Program-made: the position numbers and the translations under genes | Assembly: GCA_020636215.1 (NCBI GenBank) | Contig: JACJYG010000010.1 | Location: forward strand, 62,001 to 126,000 | Reading direction: 5' to 3' | Source: Lewinellaceae bacterium | Lineage (GTDB): Bacteria > Bacteroidota > Bacteroidia > Chitinophagales > Saprospiraceae | Length of the DNA stretch: 64,000 bases | Shown here: positions 27,732 through 36,037 of the stretch, piece by piece | Position numbering within the stretch: the first letter of the stretch is position 1 | Layout: each line of letters opens with the position of its first letter | The notes under the pieces: generated by a model | Databases searched by the model: none | Seen by the model: the letters and a program-made list of their open reading frames with translations, nothing else | Told to the model about the DNA's origin: nothing

Positions 27732-28437
27732 CATAGCGGTCTTCCCCGTCTGCCAGTTCGGAAAACAGCCTACGGGCAGTATCCGACTGCCCTCTTTTCA
27801 GATAAGCCAACGCCAGGTACCAGGTTGCCGGGCGCTCATATGCAATAGGATCTGGTTTTTGTTTCACCGCCACCAGATAGGGAATGGCCCCGCTGGCATC
27901 GCCCTTTCCCAATAATAGCAATCCGTAATAGAACTGTATTTCCGTATCATCCGGATTGTTTTCCAGATAAGCCCGCGACAGGGCCTCCGCGTCGGAGTAT
28001 GCCCCGGCTTCATAAGCCTTTACGGCGGAAGCACGCAGGCCTGTCAGGCCAATCCCCGCTTTCCGGACTCCGCCTTCCTCATTGACGGCGCTGGGAAGGT
28101 ACTCAAAGTTCTGGGTGAATAATTTCTCATTAGTGGGGAAACGGAGGTAGGCTATATAAGCGGCCAAAACCAGTATGGCGACTCCGGCGGCAATGCTCAG
28201 GCCTTGCCGGAAGCTGAACCGGCGCCCCCGCTGTTTCCGGAAAAGGATCTTTTTCTCAATCCGGCGGAAGGTTTCTTCCAGAGGTTCTCCGGAGGGATGG
28301 TACTGCAGGCCGTTCACAGCGCGACGGGAAAATTCATTCCATTCGGCGCCTTCCGCTCTCCACTCCTGTCTTTGGTGGCGGATGAGCATTTCTTCTCGGG
28401 AAACGGATTTGCCTTTGGGGGTATTGTCGTGGATCAT
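27697..28437 (-). CDS. Single-pass membrane TPR protein, putative anti-sigma partner
   Basis: The 246-residue protein has a hydrophilic N-terminus of about 75 residues rich in Glu, Arg and Trp, with a basic end (FRKQRGRRFSF). One membrane helix follows at about 77-98 (GLSIAAGVAILVLAAYIAYL). After it comes a TPR-containing domain (NPDDTEIQFYYGLLLLGKGDASGAIPYLVAVKQ). That is the topology of membrane anti-sigma factors: short cytoplasmic head, one helix, outer sensor domain. No zinc anti-sigma motif (HXXXCXXC) is visible in the head, so the role is inferred from topology and position. Its ATG overlaps the stop of the ECF sigma gene (ATGA), which indicates coupled translation. Its 3' end overlaps the CHAT gene. 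Confidence 0.75.
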   Translation of the reverse strand: MIHDNTPKGKSVSREEMLIRHQRQEWRAEGAEWNEFSRRAVNGLQYHPSGEPLEETFRRIEKKILFRKQRGRRFSFRQGLSIAAGVAILVLAAYIAYLRFPTNEKLFTQNFEYLPSAVNEEGGVRKAGIGLTGLRASAVKAYEAGAYSDAEALSRAYLENNPDDTEIQFYYGLLLLGKGDASGAIPYLVAVKQKPDPIAYERPATWYLALAYLKRGQSDTARRLFSELADGEDRYANQARSILKKL

Positions 28438-29003
28438 GCCAGCTTTAGTATTAGGTTCTTTAGGTTGCGTTTGCCGTTTTGGATATAACTTTTTATGTCA
28501 TTCAGGGAATAATCGGTCAGCTCTGAAATTTCCTGATAACTTTTATTTTCCAGGAAAAAGAGGATGATGCATTTCTTTTGGCCATTTTTCAATTGGTCGA
28601 TAGCATCGCTAAGCACCTCATAGCGCCGGTTCTCATTATTATGATCCGTATCCAAGGGAAATTCCATAAATAATTCTTCCCTAATTTCTTCCAGGCCACT
28701 GGTTCGTTCCTGGGCTTTGTGCTTGAGCTGTTTGAGGCAATAGTTGCGGCTGACGAAGTACAGCCAGGGCTCAAAATTGGTGATTTCATATTGCTGGATC
28801 TTTTCGGGGAGGGATTCGAAAATTTCCATCAGGCTATCTTCGGCATCCTGAGCATTTTTGAGGTAACTCAGGCAAAGGCCATACAATTTGTGGTAGTGCC
28901 GTTGGAAAAGTACGCCCAATATAGTAGGGGAAGGCCGGCGTTTGTAGGCTTGCAGTAACTCCTCATCGCTCCGTTTTTCCAGCCGTTTTTTCCCCAGGAT
29001 CAT
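28434..29003 (-). CDS. ECF-type RNA polymerase sigma factor
   Basis: The product is about 189 residues from the ATG at 29003 (MILGKKRLEKRSDEELLQAYKRR). Longer in-frame starts up to 29174 lie in the upstream gene and are rejected. Sigma region 2 is visible in LFQRHYHKLYGLCLSYLKNAQDAEDSLMEIFESL, followed by FEPWLYFVSRNYCLKQLK. Region 4 has a helix-turn-helix around NKSYQEISELTDYSLNDIKSYIQNGKRNLK near the C-terminus. Such sigma factors guide RNA polymerase to a small regulon when an anti-sigma partner releases them. The stop overlaps the start of the membrane TPR gene by 4 bases. No promoter could be placed upstream. Confidence 0.88.
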   Translation of the reverse strand: MILGKKRLEKRSDEELLQAYKRRPSPTILGVLFQRHYHKLYGLCLSYLKNAQDAEDSLMEIFESLPEKIQQYEITNFEPWLYFVSRNYCLKQLKHKAQERTSGLEEIREELFMEFPLDTDHNNENRRYEVLSDAIDQLKNGQKKCIILFFLENKSYQEISELTDYSLNDIKSYIQNGKRNLKNLILKLA

Positions 29004-29031
29004 GCAATAACTTTTAATGTAGCACTCTAAA

Positions 29032-30717
29032 TTAAAATTTTTCCAGGATAAACTTTCTGCGGAAGAATACAAAGCCATTTTTTCGGCCGATCTCTTCCAG
29101 GGCGCTCCGGGATTCCAGCTCGGATGCCTTATGTACTTTCGACACAATGTAGGCCGGTTTGTCGAGGGGGTCATAAATCAGGTGGTTGATACAGGCCGTA
29201 TCCATAAAACAATCCTGTCCCGCCTGACTGGGGCGGCCGTAGAAAAGATGGGCGTAGGACTTATAGCCATAGACTGCCAGGTGGCAATCTTCTCGTGATT
29301 TTTCTTTAAAAAAGTTAACGGCGGCCCGTTGGGAATAGCCTTCGATTCGGCCGACGAAAAAGAAAAGCGTTAGCATGACGAATACGGCCGTACCGCCGAA
29401 AAGCAGATAGAATGCAGGCCGGCGCCGTTTTTTTTGCATCAGTTTAAAAAAAACGGCCATCAGCGCCAACAAATACAGTCCGGGCAGTACCTCAGCCCCG
29501 GTCCAGTGTACATTGGCTTCCAGGTTGCCCTGGGCAAAAGGGTCTTCGAATAGTGGCTTCAATACTTCCGCCTGCATCCCCAGCACGGGGAGGACAAGCG
29601 TGGCCATTATGAACAAACTGCTTACCAGCCAAAGCCCGGTGCGCATCCAGCTATTCAGGCGGATATCCCCGTCCAGTATCTTCTCTACACTGAGCGCTGC
29701 CAAATAGGTGAGCGGAAAATAACAAAGAGAAGAATAGTGGACGATCTTGGATTGAACGATGCTGAACAGCAGCAAAACGGTCCAGAAAAGGTACTTCATC
29801 CAGCGCCGGAAATCCTTTTCAAAGGGCTTGTCGGCGCCGGGAAGCTGGAAAAAGGAACGGATTGCAAAAATGGAAGCCGGGAAACAGCCCACCAGCAGTA
29901 CCACAAAATGATACCCTGGAAAGCCCTTATGGCCGGCGTCGGGCGTGCTGAATAATCGGTACTGGTACTGAAAAAACTCCACGATAAAGGCCGGGCCATT
30001 GGCCAGGGCCTCTGTACCAAACCAGGTGAGGGTCACCAGAATAGCTGAAGCTGTAAAGAAAAGGAACTGCGGGATGCTGACATAAAGGCGGAACCGTTGG
30101 TAAACCCAGTAAACGCCCATAGTCAATACCACAATGAGATAGGCCACCTGCCCCTTGGTGAGCATTCCAAGTCCAATCCAGCAACCTGCCAGGAACAAGT
30201 GCCACCATTGGCTGGCGCGTATTTCCACACCCTCAAAGCCTTCTTTCTTCCAGTAAAACAAAATAAAATGGTAAAGCCCCAGGAATATGAAAAGGTTGAA
30301 CCAGGGGTCGATGATGCCGGATTTGAAATATAGAAAGGGGAGGACGGAGCCAAAGTAAACGCCGGCCCAAAGCACCCCAAAACGAATGCCTTTCAGTCGT
30401 TGCCCGATCCGGAACAGGAGCGCCAGGGTAAGCATGCCACAAAGGGCATTGGGTAGCCGGGCTGCAAATTCGCCAACCCCGAACCCCCGCATTGCAAGCG
30501 CCTGCAACCAGAAAAAAAGCGGCGGCTTCTGGTAAAATGGCTCAAAATTAATGTACACCCGCGTATACTCCTTCAGGAGCAGCATCTCCCGGCTGATTTC
30601 TGCAAAATTGATCTCGTCCCAGTCAAATAAGTGAACGCCACCCAGGAATGGAATAAAAAACACAGCCCCGAGCAGGGAGAACAATAGGGTATATCGGTTG
30701 CGTAAATTTTTCCACAT
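29032..30717 (-). CDS. Dolichol-phosphate-mannose-type glycosyltransferase (GT39/PMT family)
   Basis: The product is about 561 residues from the ATG at 30717 (MWKNLRNRYTLLFSLLG). It has around ten to twelve membrane helices and the family landmark DWDEINFAEISREML in the first outer loop, with the acidic residues that bind the lipid-phosphate sugar. It is followed by PFYQKPPLFFWLQALAMRGFGVGEFAARLPNAL, the ArnT/PMT pattern. These enzymes move a sugar from a lipid-phosphate donor to lipid A or protein; which one cannot be told. The soluble C-terminus (about 490-561) is short. It follows 28 bases upstream of the sigma gene on the same strand, but the functions look unrelated. Confidence 0.85.
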   Translation of the reverse strand: MWKNLRNRYTLLFSLLGAVFFIPFLGGVHLFDWDEINFAEISREMLLLKEYTRVYINFEPFYQKPPLFFWLQALAMRGFGVGEFAARLPNALCGMLTLALLFRIGQRLKGIRFGVLWAGVYFGSVLPFLYFKSGIIDPWFNLFIFLGLYHFILFYWKKEGFEGVEIRASQWWHLFLAGCWIGLGMLTKGQVAYLIVVLTMGVYWVYQRFRLYVSIPQFLFFTASAILVTLTWFGTEALANGPAFIVEFFQYQYRLFSTPDAGHKGFPGYHFVVLLVGCFPASIFAIRSFFQLPGADKPFEKDFRRWMKYLFWTVLLLFSIVQSKIVHYSSLCYFPLTYLAALSVEKILDGDIRLNSWMRTGLWLVSSLFIMATLVLPVLGMQAEVLKPLFEDPFAQGNLEANVHWTGAEVLPGLYLLALMAVFFKLMQKKRRRPAFYLLFGGTAVFVMLTLFFFVGRIEGYSQRAAVNFFKEKSREDCHLAVYGYKSYAHLFYGRPSQAGQDCFMDTACINHLIYDPLDKPAYIVSKVHKASELESRSALEEIGRKNGFVFFRRKFILEKF

Positions 30718-30744
30718 ACAAGAGGGTATTCCATTGGTGTGGGG

Positions 30745-30752
30745 CAAAGATA
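30745..30752 (-). promoter_or_regulatory. Possible -7 promoter element of the PMT glycosyltransferase
   Basis: The minus strand reads TATCTTTG, matching TAnnTTTG, 27 bases before the ATG at 30717. No TTTG box is seen at the ideal distance. Confidence 0.35.
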
Positions 30753-30772
30753 GAAGAAGCAACGTTCTTTCA

Positions 30773-31360
30773 TCAATACATCCAGGGGGACTTTTGCCGG
30801 AATTCTTCCAACAATCGTTTCCGCCAGGCCGTGACCGGAATCTGCTTCTCGTAGGCTTCTATGGAAAGAATATCTATGATCTCAAATGACTGCCTTCCGG
30901 AATTCCAGCGATAGCGCACCCGAAGAGTGGCCGGGTCCCAGGAACCATCATTGTCAAAATCATGCTGCGGGTATTCAACATGGATATAAATCAGGTCGGG
31001 CACGGAATGGCCGGATTGGGGGATAGATTTTTCAAAATAGCCGAGGAAATTATTGACTTCATCATACCCATTGCCTCTTTTGCGGTAAACGGTGCCGGTG
31101 CACCCTCCGGAACCACAATGGTTCGGCGATTGGGTCTCTAAAAAGAATAACAGGTCCGGTTCGCCTCCTGGGCTGAGGGATAGGAATTTGAACTTACACT
31201 GGTTGCATGGATAGGCCATACTGTAGTTGGAAGGTTGTCCTTTTTGCGCCGTGCACAACCCCAGCTTTTCAGCCAGCTTCACTTCAATGCCGTTCTGCTG
31301 CGCCCATCCACTGGTGACGGCTAAAAGAATAGTATATACGATCCCGGTCAGTTGCCTCAT
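30773..31360 (-). CDS. Secreted hypothetical protein
   Basis: The product is about 195 residues from the ATG at 31360 (MRQLTGIVYTILLAVTSGWAQ), a signal peptide cleaved after GWA/Q. An earlier ATG at 31441 would put a non-signal extension in front and is rejected. The mature protein has several Cys residues (AYPCNQCKFKF, NHCGSGGCTG) that may form disulfides and a beta-rich body ending with a helix (AWRKRLLEEFRQKSPWMY). HDFDNDGSWDP is a calcium-site-like motif. The family is not recognised. It follows the glycosyltransferase on the same strand with its own candidate -7 element at 31553-31560. Confidence 0.6.
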   Translation of the reverse strand: MRQLTGIVYTILLAVTSGWAQQNGIEVKLAEKLGLCTAQKGQPSNYSMAYPCNQCKFKFLSLSPGGEPDLLFFLETQSPNHCGSGGCTGTVYRKRGNGYDEVNNFLGYFEKSIPQSGHSVPDLIYIHVEYPQHDFDNDGSWDPATLRVRYRWNSGRQSFEIIDILSIEAYEKQIPVTAWRKRLLEEFRQKSPWMY

Positions 31361-31648
31361 TTTCTCTCCTGGACAAAAAGTTAACAATTGATTTTGATAG
31401 GGTAGGGTGTCTTTGGAAATTGGAGCCTGGCCCACCGCCATTGAAGTGGTTAGGGAGGAAGACGATGGTTAGCTGGCCCGCCTTTGCCTAAAGTTACGGC
31501 CTAACTGGAGATGTTTTTAATAATTTAATCTTTGGTGTGCATAGCTACGCGTCAAAGATACCAGTTGCTGCGCAAAGCCGCCATTTTTCGCCAAATTTTA
31601 TTTTCTTTTTGCGGACCTGGCCTGTATTTAGGGCTCGCCAACAGAAAA
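31361..31648. other. Intergenic stretch with a candidate minus-strand -7 element
   Basis: About 288 bases with no supported gene. At 31553-31560 the minus strand reads TATCTTTG (TAnnTTTG consensus), which could drive the secreted protein gene that starts at 31360. No TTTG box was found 19 bases upstream. No convincing hairpin or repeat was seen. Confidence 0.4.
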
Positions 31649-32374
31649 CTACCCCCATTTTCTCACTTGGTTCAATACTGCCGAAAAGTCCTTGGGTAGT
31701 GGCGCCTCGAAAGCGATCGTTTGGCCGGTGGCGGGTTGTTCCAGTTCCAGCTTCCAGGCATGGAGGGAGAGGCGGCTCATCAGAGGGCGTTCCTCCTGGT
31801 CGCGGCCTAGTTGGAAACCGCGTTGTTTAATTTCCGAAAGCAGGAGCGCTTCCCGCCGGCCGTAAAGGGCGTCGACAGCAAGCGGATGGCTGATCGATGC
31901 GAAGTGGACACGGATCTGATGCGTGCGCCCCGTTTCAATTCGGGCCTCCACCAGCGTGAACTGCCGGAAGGCTTCCACAATCCGGTAGTGGGTGATGGCG
32001 GCTTTACCTTTTCGGGCGATCATCATTTTGCCGGGATGAGCGGGGTCTTCGGCAATCGGGCTGTCGATGGCGCCTTCGGGCTGGAACAGCTTGCCGTCCA
32101 GTAAGGCGAGATAAAACTTCCGGGTTTTGCGTTCTTCGAACTGCAGGGACAGATGGCGATGGGCTTCCGGGTTGCGCGCGAAAACGATCAGGCCGCTGGT
32201 TTCCCGGTCAATGCGATGCACTGCCCATACCTTTTCATACTGTTGGTTTAACAGGCCCAGCAGGTTGGTTTTTTCGGTATCATAGCGTCCGGGAATACTG
32301 AGCAGGCCGGGGGGCTTGTTGGCCACCAATAGCTGTTCGTCTTCATAAATAATCTCCGGCTTATACTTTGCCAT
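31649..32374 (-). CDS. RNA pseudouridine synthase, RluA family
   Basis: The product is about 241 residues from the ATG at 32374 (MAKYKPEIIYEDEQLL). It has the RluA catalytic motif HRIDRETSGLIVFAR near residue 50 with the nucleophile Asp, and the RTHQIRVHFASISHPL block near 155. These enzymes isomerise specific uridines in rRNA or tRNA; the exact site cannot be told. No S4 domain is visible. The gene starts 4 bases after the stop of the upstream glycosyltransferase part of the fused ribF gene, so all three activities are probably one transcript. ATG 32374 is preferred to 32413 because the latter lies inside the neighbour. Confidence 0.88.
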   Translation of the reverse strand: MAKYKPEIIYEDEQLLVANKPPGLLSIPGRYDTEKTNLLGLLNQQYEKVWAVHRIDRETSGLIVFARNPEAHRHLSLQFEERKTRKFYLALLDGKLFQPEGAIDSPIAEDPAHPGKMMIARKGKAAITHYRIVEAFRQFTLVEARIETGRTHQIRVHFASISHPLAVDALYGRREALLLSEIKQRGFQLGRDQEERPLMSRLSLHAWKLELEQPATGQTIAFEAPLPKDFSAVLNQVRKWG

Positions 32375-32378
32375 GATA

Positions 32379-34376
32379 TCAGAGGTTTTTGAAAAAGTGC
32401 TTCCGGCGGGCATAATACTGCCACACTATACTTCCTTTATACCGGCCCGAGAGGTTAGGCGATGGGCTGATGCTTACTTTCTGGATCAACTCCCGGATAT
32501 GCCGGCGCTTTTTCCAGGTTCGGTTTAAGTGTGGAAAGAATGCCCAATGCGCCGCTATAATGGACCGGATATGCTGGAATTTTCCTTGCGACAGAAACAG
32601 CACGCCCGCCAGCCCATCCAGCACTACGCGCAAGGGAATGAGCCAGGCCAGTCGCGTCGCTTCTTCATTTTTCATCAGGGTAAAGAGGCTGTTGCGAAAA
32701 TTAAGATACACTTTTCGTGGCGTGTTGTAGGAAAGGGTGCCTCCTCCTACATGATACACTGCTGACTGGGGTTGGACCATCACCTTGTAGCCGGCGCGTT
32801 TCATGCGCCAGCAGAGGTCAATTTCTTCGGAATGAGCGAAATAATCACCATCAAAACCTTCCAGCGCATGGAAAAGCTGGCTCCGGACGAAGAATGCGGC
32901 GCCGGTGGCCCAGAATATCTCTTCGGGCTTGTCATACTGCCCGGTATCTTTTTCGGTAACAGCAAAGATGCGCCCGCGGCAAAAAGGGTAACCCAGGGTA
33001 TCGAGCCAGCCTCCGCTGGCGCCGGCGTATTCGAAATTTTCCCGATTATGGTAGGATAAGATCTTGGGCTGGCAGGCGCCTACGGACTGGTCGCGTTCCA
33101 TGAGTTCGATAATGGGCTCTATCCATCCGGGGGACACTTCTACGTCAGAATTCAGCAGGATATAATATGGGGCCTCTATTAGGCGAAGGGCAAGGTTGTA
33201 TCCCTGGGCAAAACCATGATTGTCCCGCAGGTCGATACGCCGGACAGAGGGGTAGTGCTCCGCCAGGAAGCTCAGGGAACCATCGGTAGAGCCGTTGTCG
33301 GCAATGATGAGTTCAAAGTTGGGATAGGTGCTGGCCAGGACGCTGGGCAGGAATTGCTCCAGATAGGCTCGTCCGTTGTAGTTGAGTATGACAACGGCCG
33401 CCGGAGGGAATTGGCTCATTTTTTTTTCCCGCTCCGGCTGCGGTTGAGCTTCGAGTATTTTATGAGCACTGCTTCGGTCCTTTTCCAGCTGTTTCTTTAA
33501 ATCGTCCAGATCCTTAAATTGATGATCATCCCGGATGCGTTCCACCAGTTCCAGCTGGAGTTTGTCACCGTAAATATCCTTATTGAAGTCAAAGATGTTT
33601 ACCTCGATGGTCTTGTTTTTGAACTGCCGGAGCGTGGGGCGGTTGCCAATATAAAGCATGCCGCCATAGCGTTGCTTCTGATGGTGTACCCAAACGGCGT
33701 ATATACCAGCCGGAGGGACGAGCTTATGCTTTTGCCCGACATCGAGGTTGGCAGTGGGGAAACCGATCCCGGCGCCGATCTTGTTACCGTGCGTTACCGT
33801 ACCGCTGAGGGGGTAATGATGGCCTAGCAGCAGCCGGGCGGCTACCATATCGCCGGAATCTAATGCCCGGCGTATTTTAGTCGAACTAACGGTGATGTGG
33901 TCTACTTCCTGTTTGGGGATCTCTATGACCCGATACCCGCCTTTTTCCCCATGCCACTTCAGATAGTTGATATCTCCCTGTCGGTTCAGCCCAAAGCGGT
34001 GGTCAAAACCAATGACGATATAACGGGGATGGAATTTTTCAACCAGGAATTTCTGAATGTACTCGTCGGCGCTTATCTGAGAGAATTCTATGGTAAATGG
34101 CGCTACCACCACATTGTCTATCCCATACCGGTGCAGCAATTGCACCTTTTCCTCAATGGTGGTGATCAGCTTCATGCTTTCGTCCTTTGGATAGACGACA
34201 AGGCGGGGGTGCGGGTGAAAAGTGATGACTATGCTTTCTCCGTTGATACTGTTTGCCAGGCTGGTGACCTTTTCTAAAATATGCTGGTGCCCGATATGGA
34301 CACCATCGAAGGAGCCAATCGTGACTACGGCATTGCGAAAAGGAGGCAGGTTGTTCAGATCGTTAAACACTTTCAT
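32379..34376 (-). CDS. ribF: Riboflavin kinase/FAD synthetase fused in frame to a family 2 glycosyltransferase
   Basis: One open frame of about 665 residues codes two complete proteins. Residues 1-319 are RibF. The FAD synthetase part has IGSFDGVHIGHQHIL and VSSTKIRRAL; the flavokinase part has IGAGIGFPTANLD and GIYAVWV. It turns riboflavin into FMN and FAD. Residues 320-665 are a GT2 glycosyltransferase (AAVVILNYNGRAYLEQFLPSVL, then a YYILLNSDVEV metal site). It has about 346 residues, starts with its own Met (MSQF) and ends with two hydrophobic segments and a basic tail. Between them is EREKK-M, coded by nine A residues. With eight, ribF would stop at TGA overlapping ATG, as in a coupled pair. 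True fusion or indel is unresolved. Confidence 0.85.
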   Translation of the reverse strand: MKVFNDLNNLPPFRNAVVTIGSFDGVHIGHQHILEKVTSLANSINGESIVITFHPHPRLVVYPKDESMKLITTIEEKVQLLHRYGIDNVVVAPFTIEFSQISADEYIQKFLVEKFHPRYIVIGFDHRFGLNRQGDINYLKWHGEKGGYRVIEIPKQEVDHITVSSTKIRRALDSGDMVAARLLLGHHYPLSGTVTHGNKIGAGIGFPTANLDVGQKHKLVPPAGIYAVWVHHQKQRYGGMLYIGNRPTLRQFKNKTIEVNIFDFNKDIYGDKLQLELVERIRDDHQFKDLDDLKKQLEKDRSSAHKILEAQPQPEREKKMSQFPPAAVVILNYNGRAYLEQFLPSVLASTYPNFELIIADNGSTDGSLSFLAEHYPSVRRIDLRDNHGFAQGYNLALRLIEAPYYILLNSDVEVSPGWIEPIIELMERDQSVGACQPKILSYHNRENFEYAGASGGWLDTLGYPFCRGRIFAVTEKDTGQYDKPEEIFWATGAAFFVRSQLFHALEGFDGDYFAHSEEIDLCWRMKRAGYKVMVQPQSAVYHVGGGTLSYNTPRKVYLNFRNSLFTLMKNEEATRLAWLIPLRVVLDGLAGVLFLSQGKFQHIRSIIAAHWAFFPHLNRTWKKRRHIRELIQKVSISPSPNLSGRYKGSIVWQYYARRKHFFKNL
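33419..33427 (-). other. A9 homopolymer at the ribF-glycosyltransferase joint
   Basis: On the minus strand nine A residues directly precede TGAG; the last A is also the A of the downstream ATG. The reading is CGG GAA AAA AAA ATG AGC. Removing one A gives CGG GAA AAA AAA TGA, a stop that overlaps the next start as ATGA. It is a candidate site for slippage or a sequencing indel. Confidence 0.85.
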
Positions 34377-34383
34377 GGCAGTG

Positions 34384-34391
34384 CAAATGTA
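34384..34391 (-). promoter_or_regulatory. Possible -7 promoter element of ribF
   Basis: The minus strand reads TACATTTG, matching TAnnTTTG, 7 bases upstream of the ribF ATG at 34376. That would give a very short leader. No TTTG box at the ideal distance was found. Confidence 0.3.
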
Positions 34392-34498
34392 AGCAAGGCC
34401 TCCTAATAAACTAGCAACAGGCCTCTTAATTTGAAAACGCCTTGCAGGCAACTTCTGCAAAACAATGCTAAAAACTGTTCTTTGCCCTTTATTGTTTG

Positions 34499-34506
34499 TA
34501 TTTTTG
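34499..34506 (+). promoter_or_regulatory. Possible -7 promoter element of mrp
   Basis: TATTTTTG matches TAnnTTTG about 46 bases before the GTG start of the mrp-like gene. A TTTG lies at 34481-34484, but only 14 bases away, shorter than the usual 19, so the site is tentative. Confidence 0.3.
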
Positions 34507-34552
34507 TGTTGTTCAGCTTAGTAACATTTAATCTAAATCTAAACTAGTAGCA

Positions 34553-35647
34553 GTGAGTTTCGATACGTCAAAAATCGTCAGAGCGCTGGCCAAAGTCATA
34601 GACCCGAATACCGGCCAGGATGTCATCACCGTCAACATGGTGCGCGACCTGGTAGTGGATGGCCAGAATATCAACTTTTCACTGGAGCTTCCCTCCCTTG
34701 ACGCGAAGAACAAATCGGAACTCAATTTTGCCTGTATTCAGGCTATACAGGAGCTTTACCCGGAAGCGAACGTCAACGTGCACATGATCGCCCGTACGCC
34801 GAACGCGCAACAACCGGCCAACCCGCTGGGGCAGATCCATAACATCATCGCCGTGGCTTCGGGCAAAGGTGGCGTTGGCAAATCTACCGTTTCCGTCAAC
34901 CTTGCACTGGGCTTGAAGAAGCTGGGCGCCCGGGTGGGCCTCATAGACGCCGACCTATACGGCCCTTCTATCCCTACCATGCTCGGCCTGAACGGCCAAC
35001 GCCCCAAGATACAAACGGTATACGACCAACCTAAGATGGTGCCGCTGGAGGCCTACGGAATGCCCGTGATGTCCATTGGCTTTATTATCGAACCGGAACA
35101 GGCTGTCGTATTGCGTGGACCGCGCCTGGGCGGCATCATTAAACAGTTCTTCCAGGATACCATCTGGCCAGGACTGGACTACCTCATCGTAGACCTGCCT
35201 CCTGGAACAGGCGACATCCAGCTCACTCTGGTGCAAACCGTGCCGGTTACCGGCGCCATTATGGTCACCACGCCTCAGGAAGTAGCCGTAGCAGACGCCA
35301 TCAAAGCAATGAACATGTTCCTGCTTCCGTCGGTTAATGTACCGATCCTGGGCATCGTGGAAAATATGGCCTGGTTCACCCCGGCCGAACTGCCCAACAA
35401 CAAGTACTTCCTATTTGGGGAAGGCGGCGGCAAAAAACTGGCTCAACTGAGCAACTCTATGCTCCTTGGGCAAGTGCCCATTGTACAAAGTATACGGGAA
35501 TCCGGCGATAATGGGCATCCCGTCGTCCTGAAGGAAGTACCGCAGGCTTCGGAGGCGTTCATGAAGGTGGCGGAGAATACCGTCCGACAGGTGGCCATCC
35601 GAAATGAAATGCTGGACCCTACGCAGATCGTGAAAATGAATGGATAG
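34553..35647 (+). CDS. Mrp/ApbC-family iron-sulfur cluster carrier ATPase
   Basis: The 364-residue protein has an N-terminal MIP18 (DUF59)-like domain (about 1-85) and a ParA-type ATPase domain with the deviant Walker motif GKGGVGKST near 104. The switch and DLPPGTGD motifs follow. It binds and hands on iron-sulfur clusters to target proteins. The ENMAWFTPAELP segment takes the place of the CXXC seen in other Mrp proteins, a form that I recall as usual in Bacteroidota. Translation starts at GTG 34553; no nearer ATG exists before the domain. The NifU-like gene follows 112 bases downstream, and the two probably act together in cluster assembly. Confidence 0.9.
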   Translation: MSFDTSKIVRALAKVIDPNTGQDVITVNMVRDLVVDGQNINFSLELPSLDAKNKSELNFACIQAIQELYPEANVNVHMIARTPNAQQPANPLGQIHNIIAVASGKGGVGKSTVSVNLALGLKKLGARVGLIDADLYGPSIPTMLGLNGQRPKIQTVYDQPKMVPLEAYGMPVMSIGFIIEPEQAVVLRGPRLGGIIKQFFQDTIWPGLDYLIVDLPPGTGDIQLTLVQTVPVTGAIMVTTPQEVAVADAIKAMNMFLLPSVNVPILGIVENMAWFTPAELPNNKYFLFGEGGGKKLAQLSNSMLLGQVPIVQSIRESGDNGHPVVLKEVPQASEAFMKVAENTVRQVAIRNEMLDPTQIVKMNG

Positions 35648-35649
35648 TT

Positions 35650-35699
35650 TTCAGTAGGCAGTATTCAGTGGGCAGAAGGCAGTTGGCGGTGGGCATGGA
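35650..35699. repeat. CAGTNGGCAG-type simple repeat
   Basis: The gap between mrp and the NifU-like gene has several imperfect copies of a GGCAGT/CAGTGGG unit. The same kind of sequence encodes the tail and stop of ftsH (19712-19732), and a diverged version is at about 60950. It looks like a genome-wide simple repeat of intergenic regions. Confidence 0.5.
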
Positions 35700-35759
35700 G
35701 CATGACTCAACCCTCCGGCGAGGTTATTACATAGTATTTAACAAAGGCAAAAGCACATC

Positions 35760-36020
35760 ATGTCAGGTATAGAGAAAATGAAATTGTTAAACCGAATCGA
35801 CGAAGCGCTGAACGACGTCAGGCCTCACCTGGCGGTTGACGGTGGCAATGTCGAAGTGGTGGATATCACCGAAGACAAGGTGGTCAAGATTAAATGGATC
35901 GGCGCCTGCAAGGACTGTGGCATGTCGATGATGACCCTCCGGGCAGGGATCGAGCAGGCGCTGGTTGGCCGAATACCCGAGCTGAGTGGGGTAGAGGCGG
36001 TGAATGGGCTGGAGGTTTAA
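35760..36020 (+). CDS. NifU-like iron-sulfur scaffold domain protein
   Basis: This 86-residue protein is a stand-alone NifU C-terminal domain. It has the family pattern HLAVDGGNVEVVDI followed by the cluster-binding Cys50-X2-Cys53 in GACKDCGMSMMTL. It can hold an iron-sulfur cluster and pass it on to targets. The position after the Mrp-like ATPase suits a small iron-sulfur biogenesis operon, although the gap is 112 bases and holds a simple repeat. ATG 35760 (MSGIEKMK) gives the family start. It lies convergent with glgX 18 bases downstream, with no visible terminator between them. Confidence 0.9.
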   Translation: MSGIEKMKLLNRIDEALNDVRPHLAVDGGNVEVVDITEDKVVKIKWIGACKDCGMSMMTLRAGIEQALVGRIPELSGVEAVNGLEV

Positions 36021-36037
36021 GGGTGAACCTTCTATGA

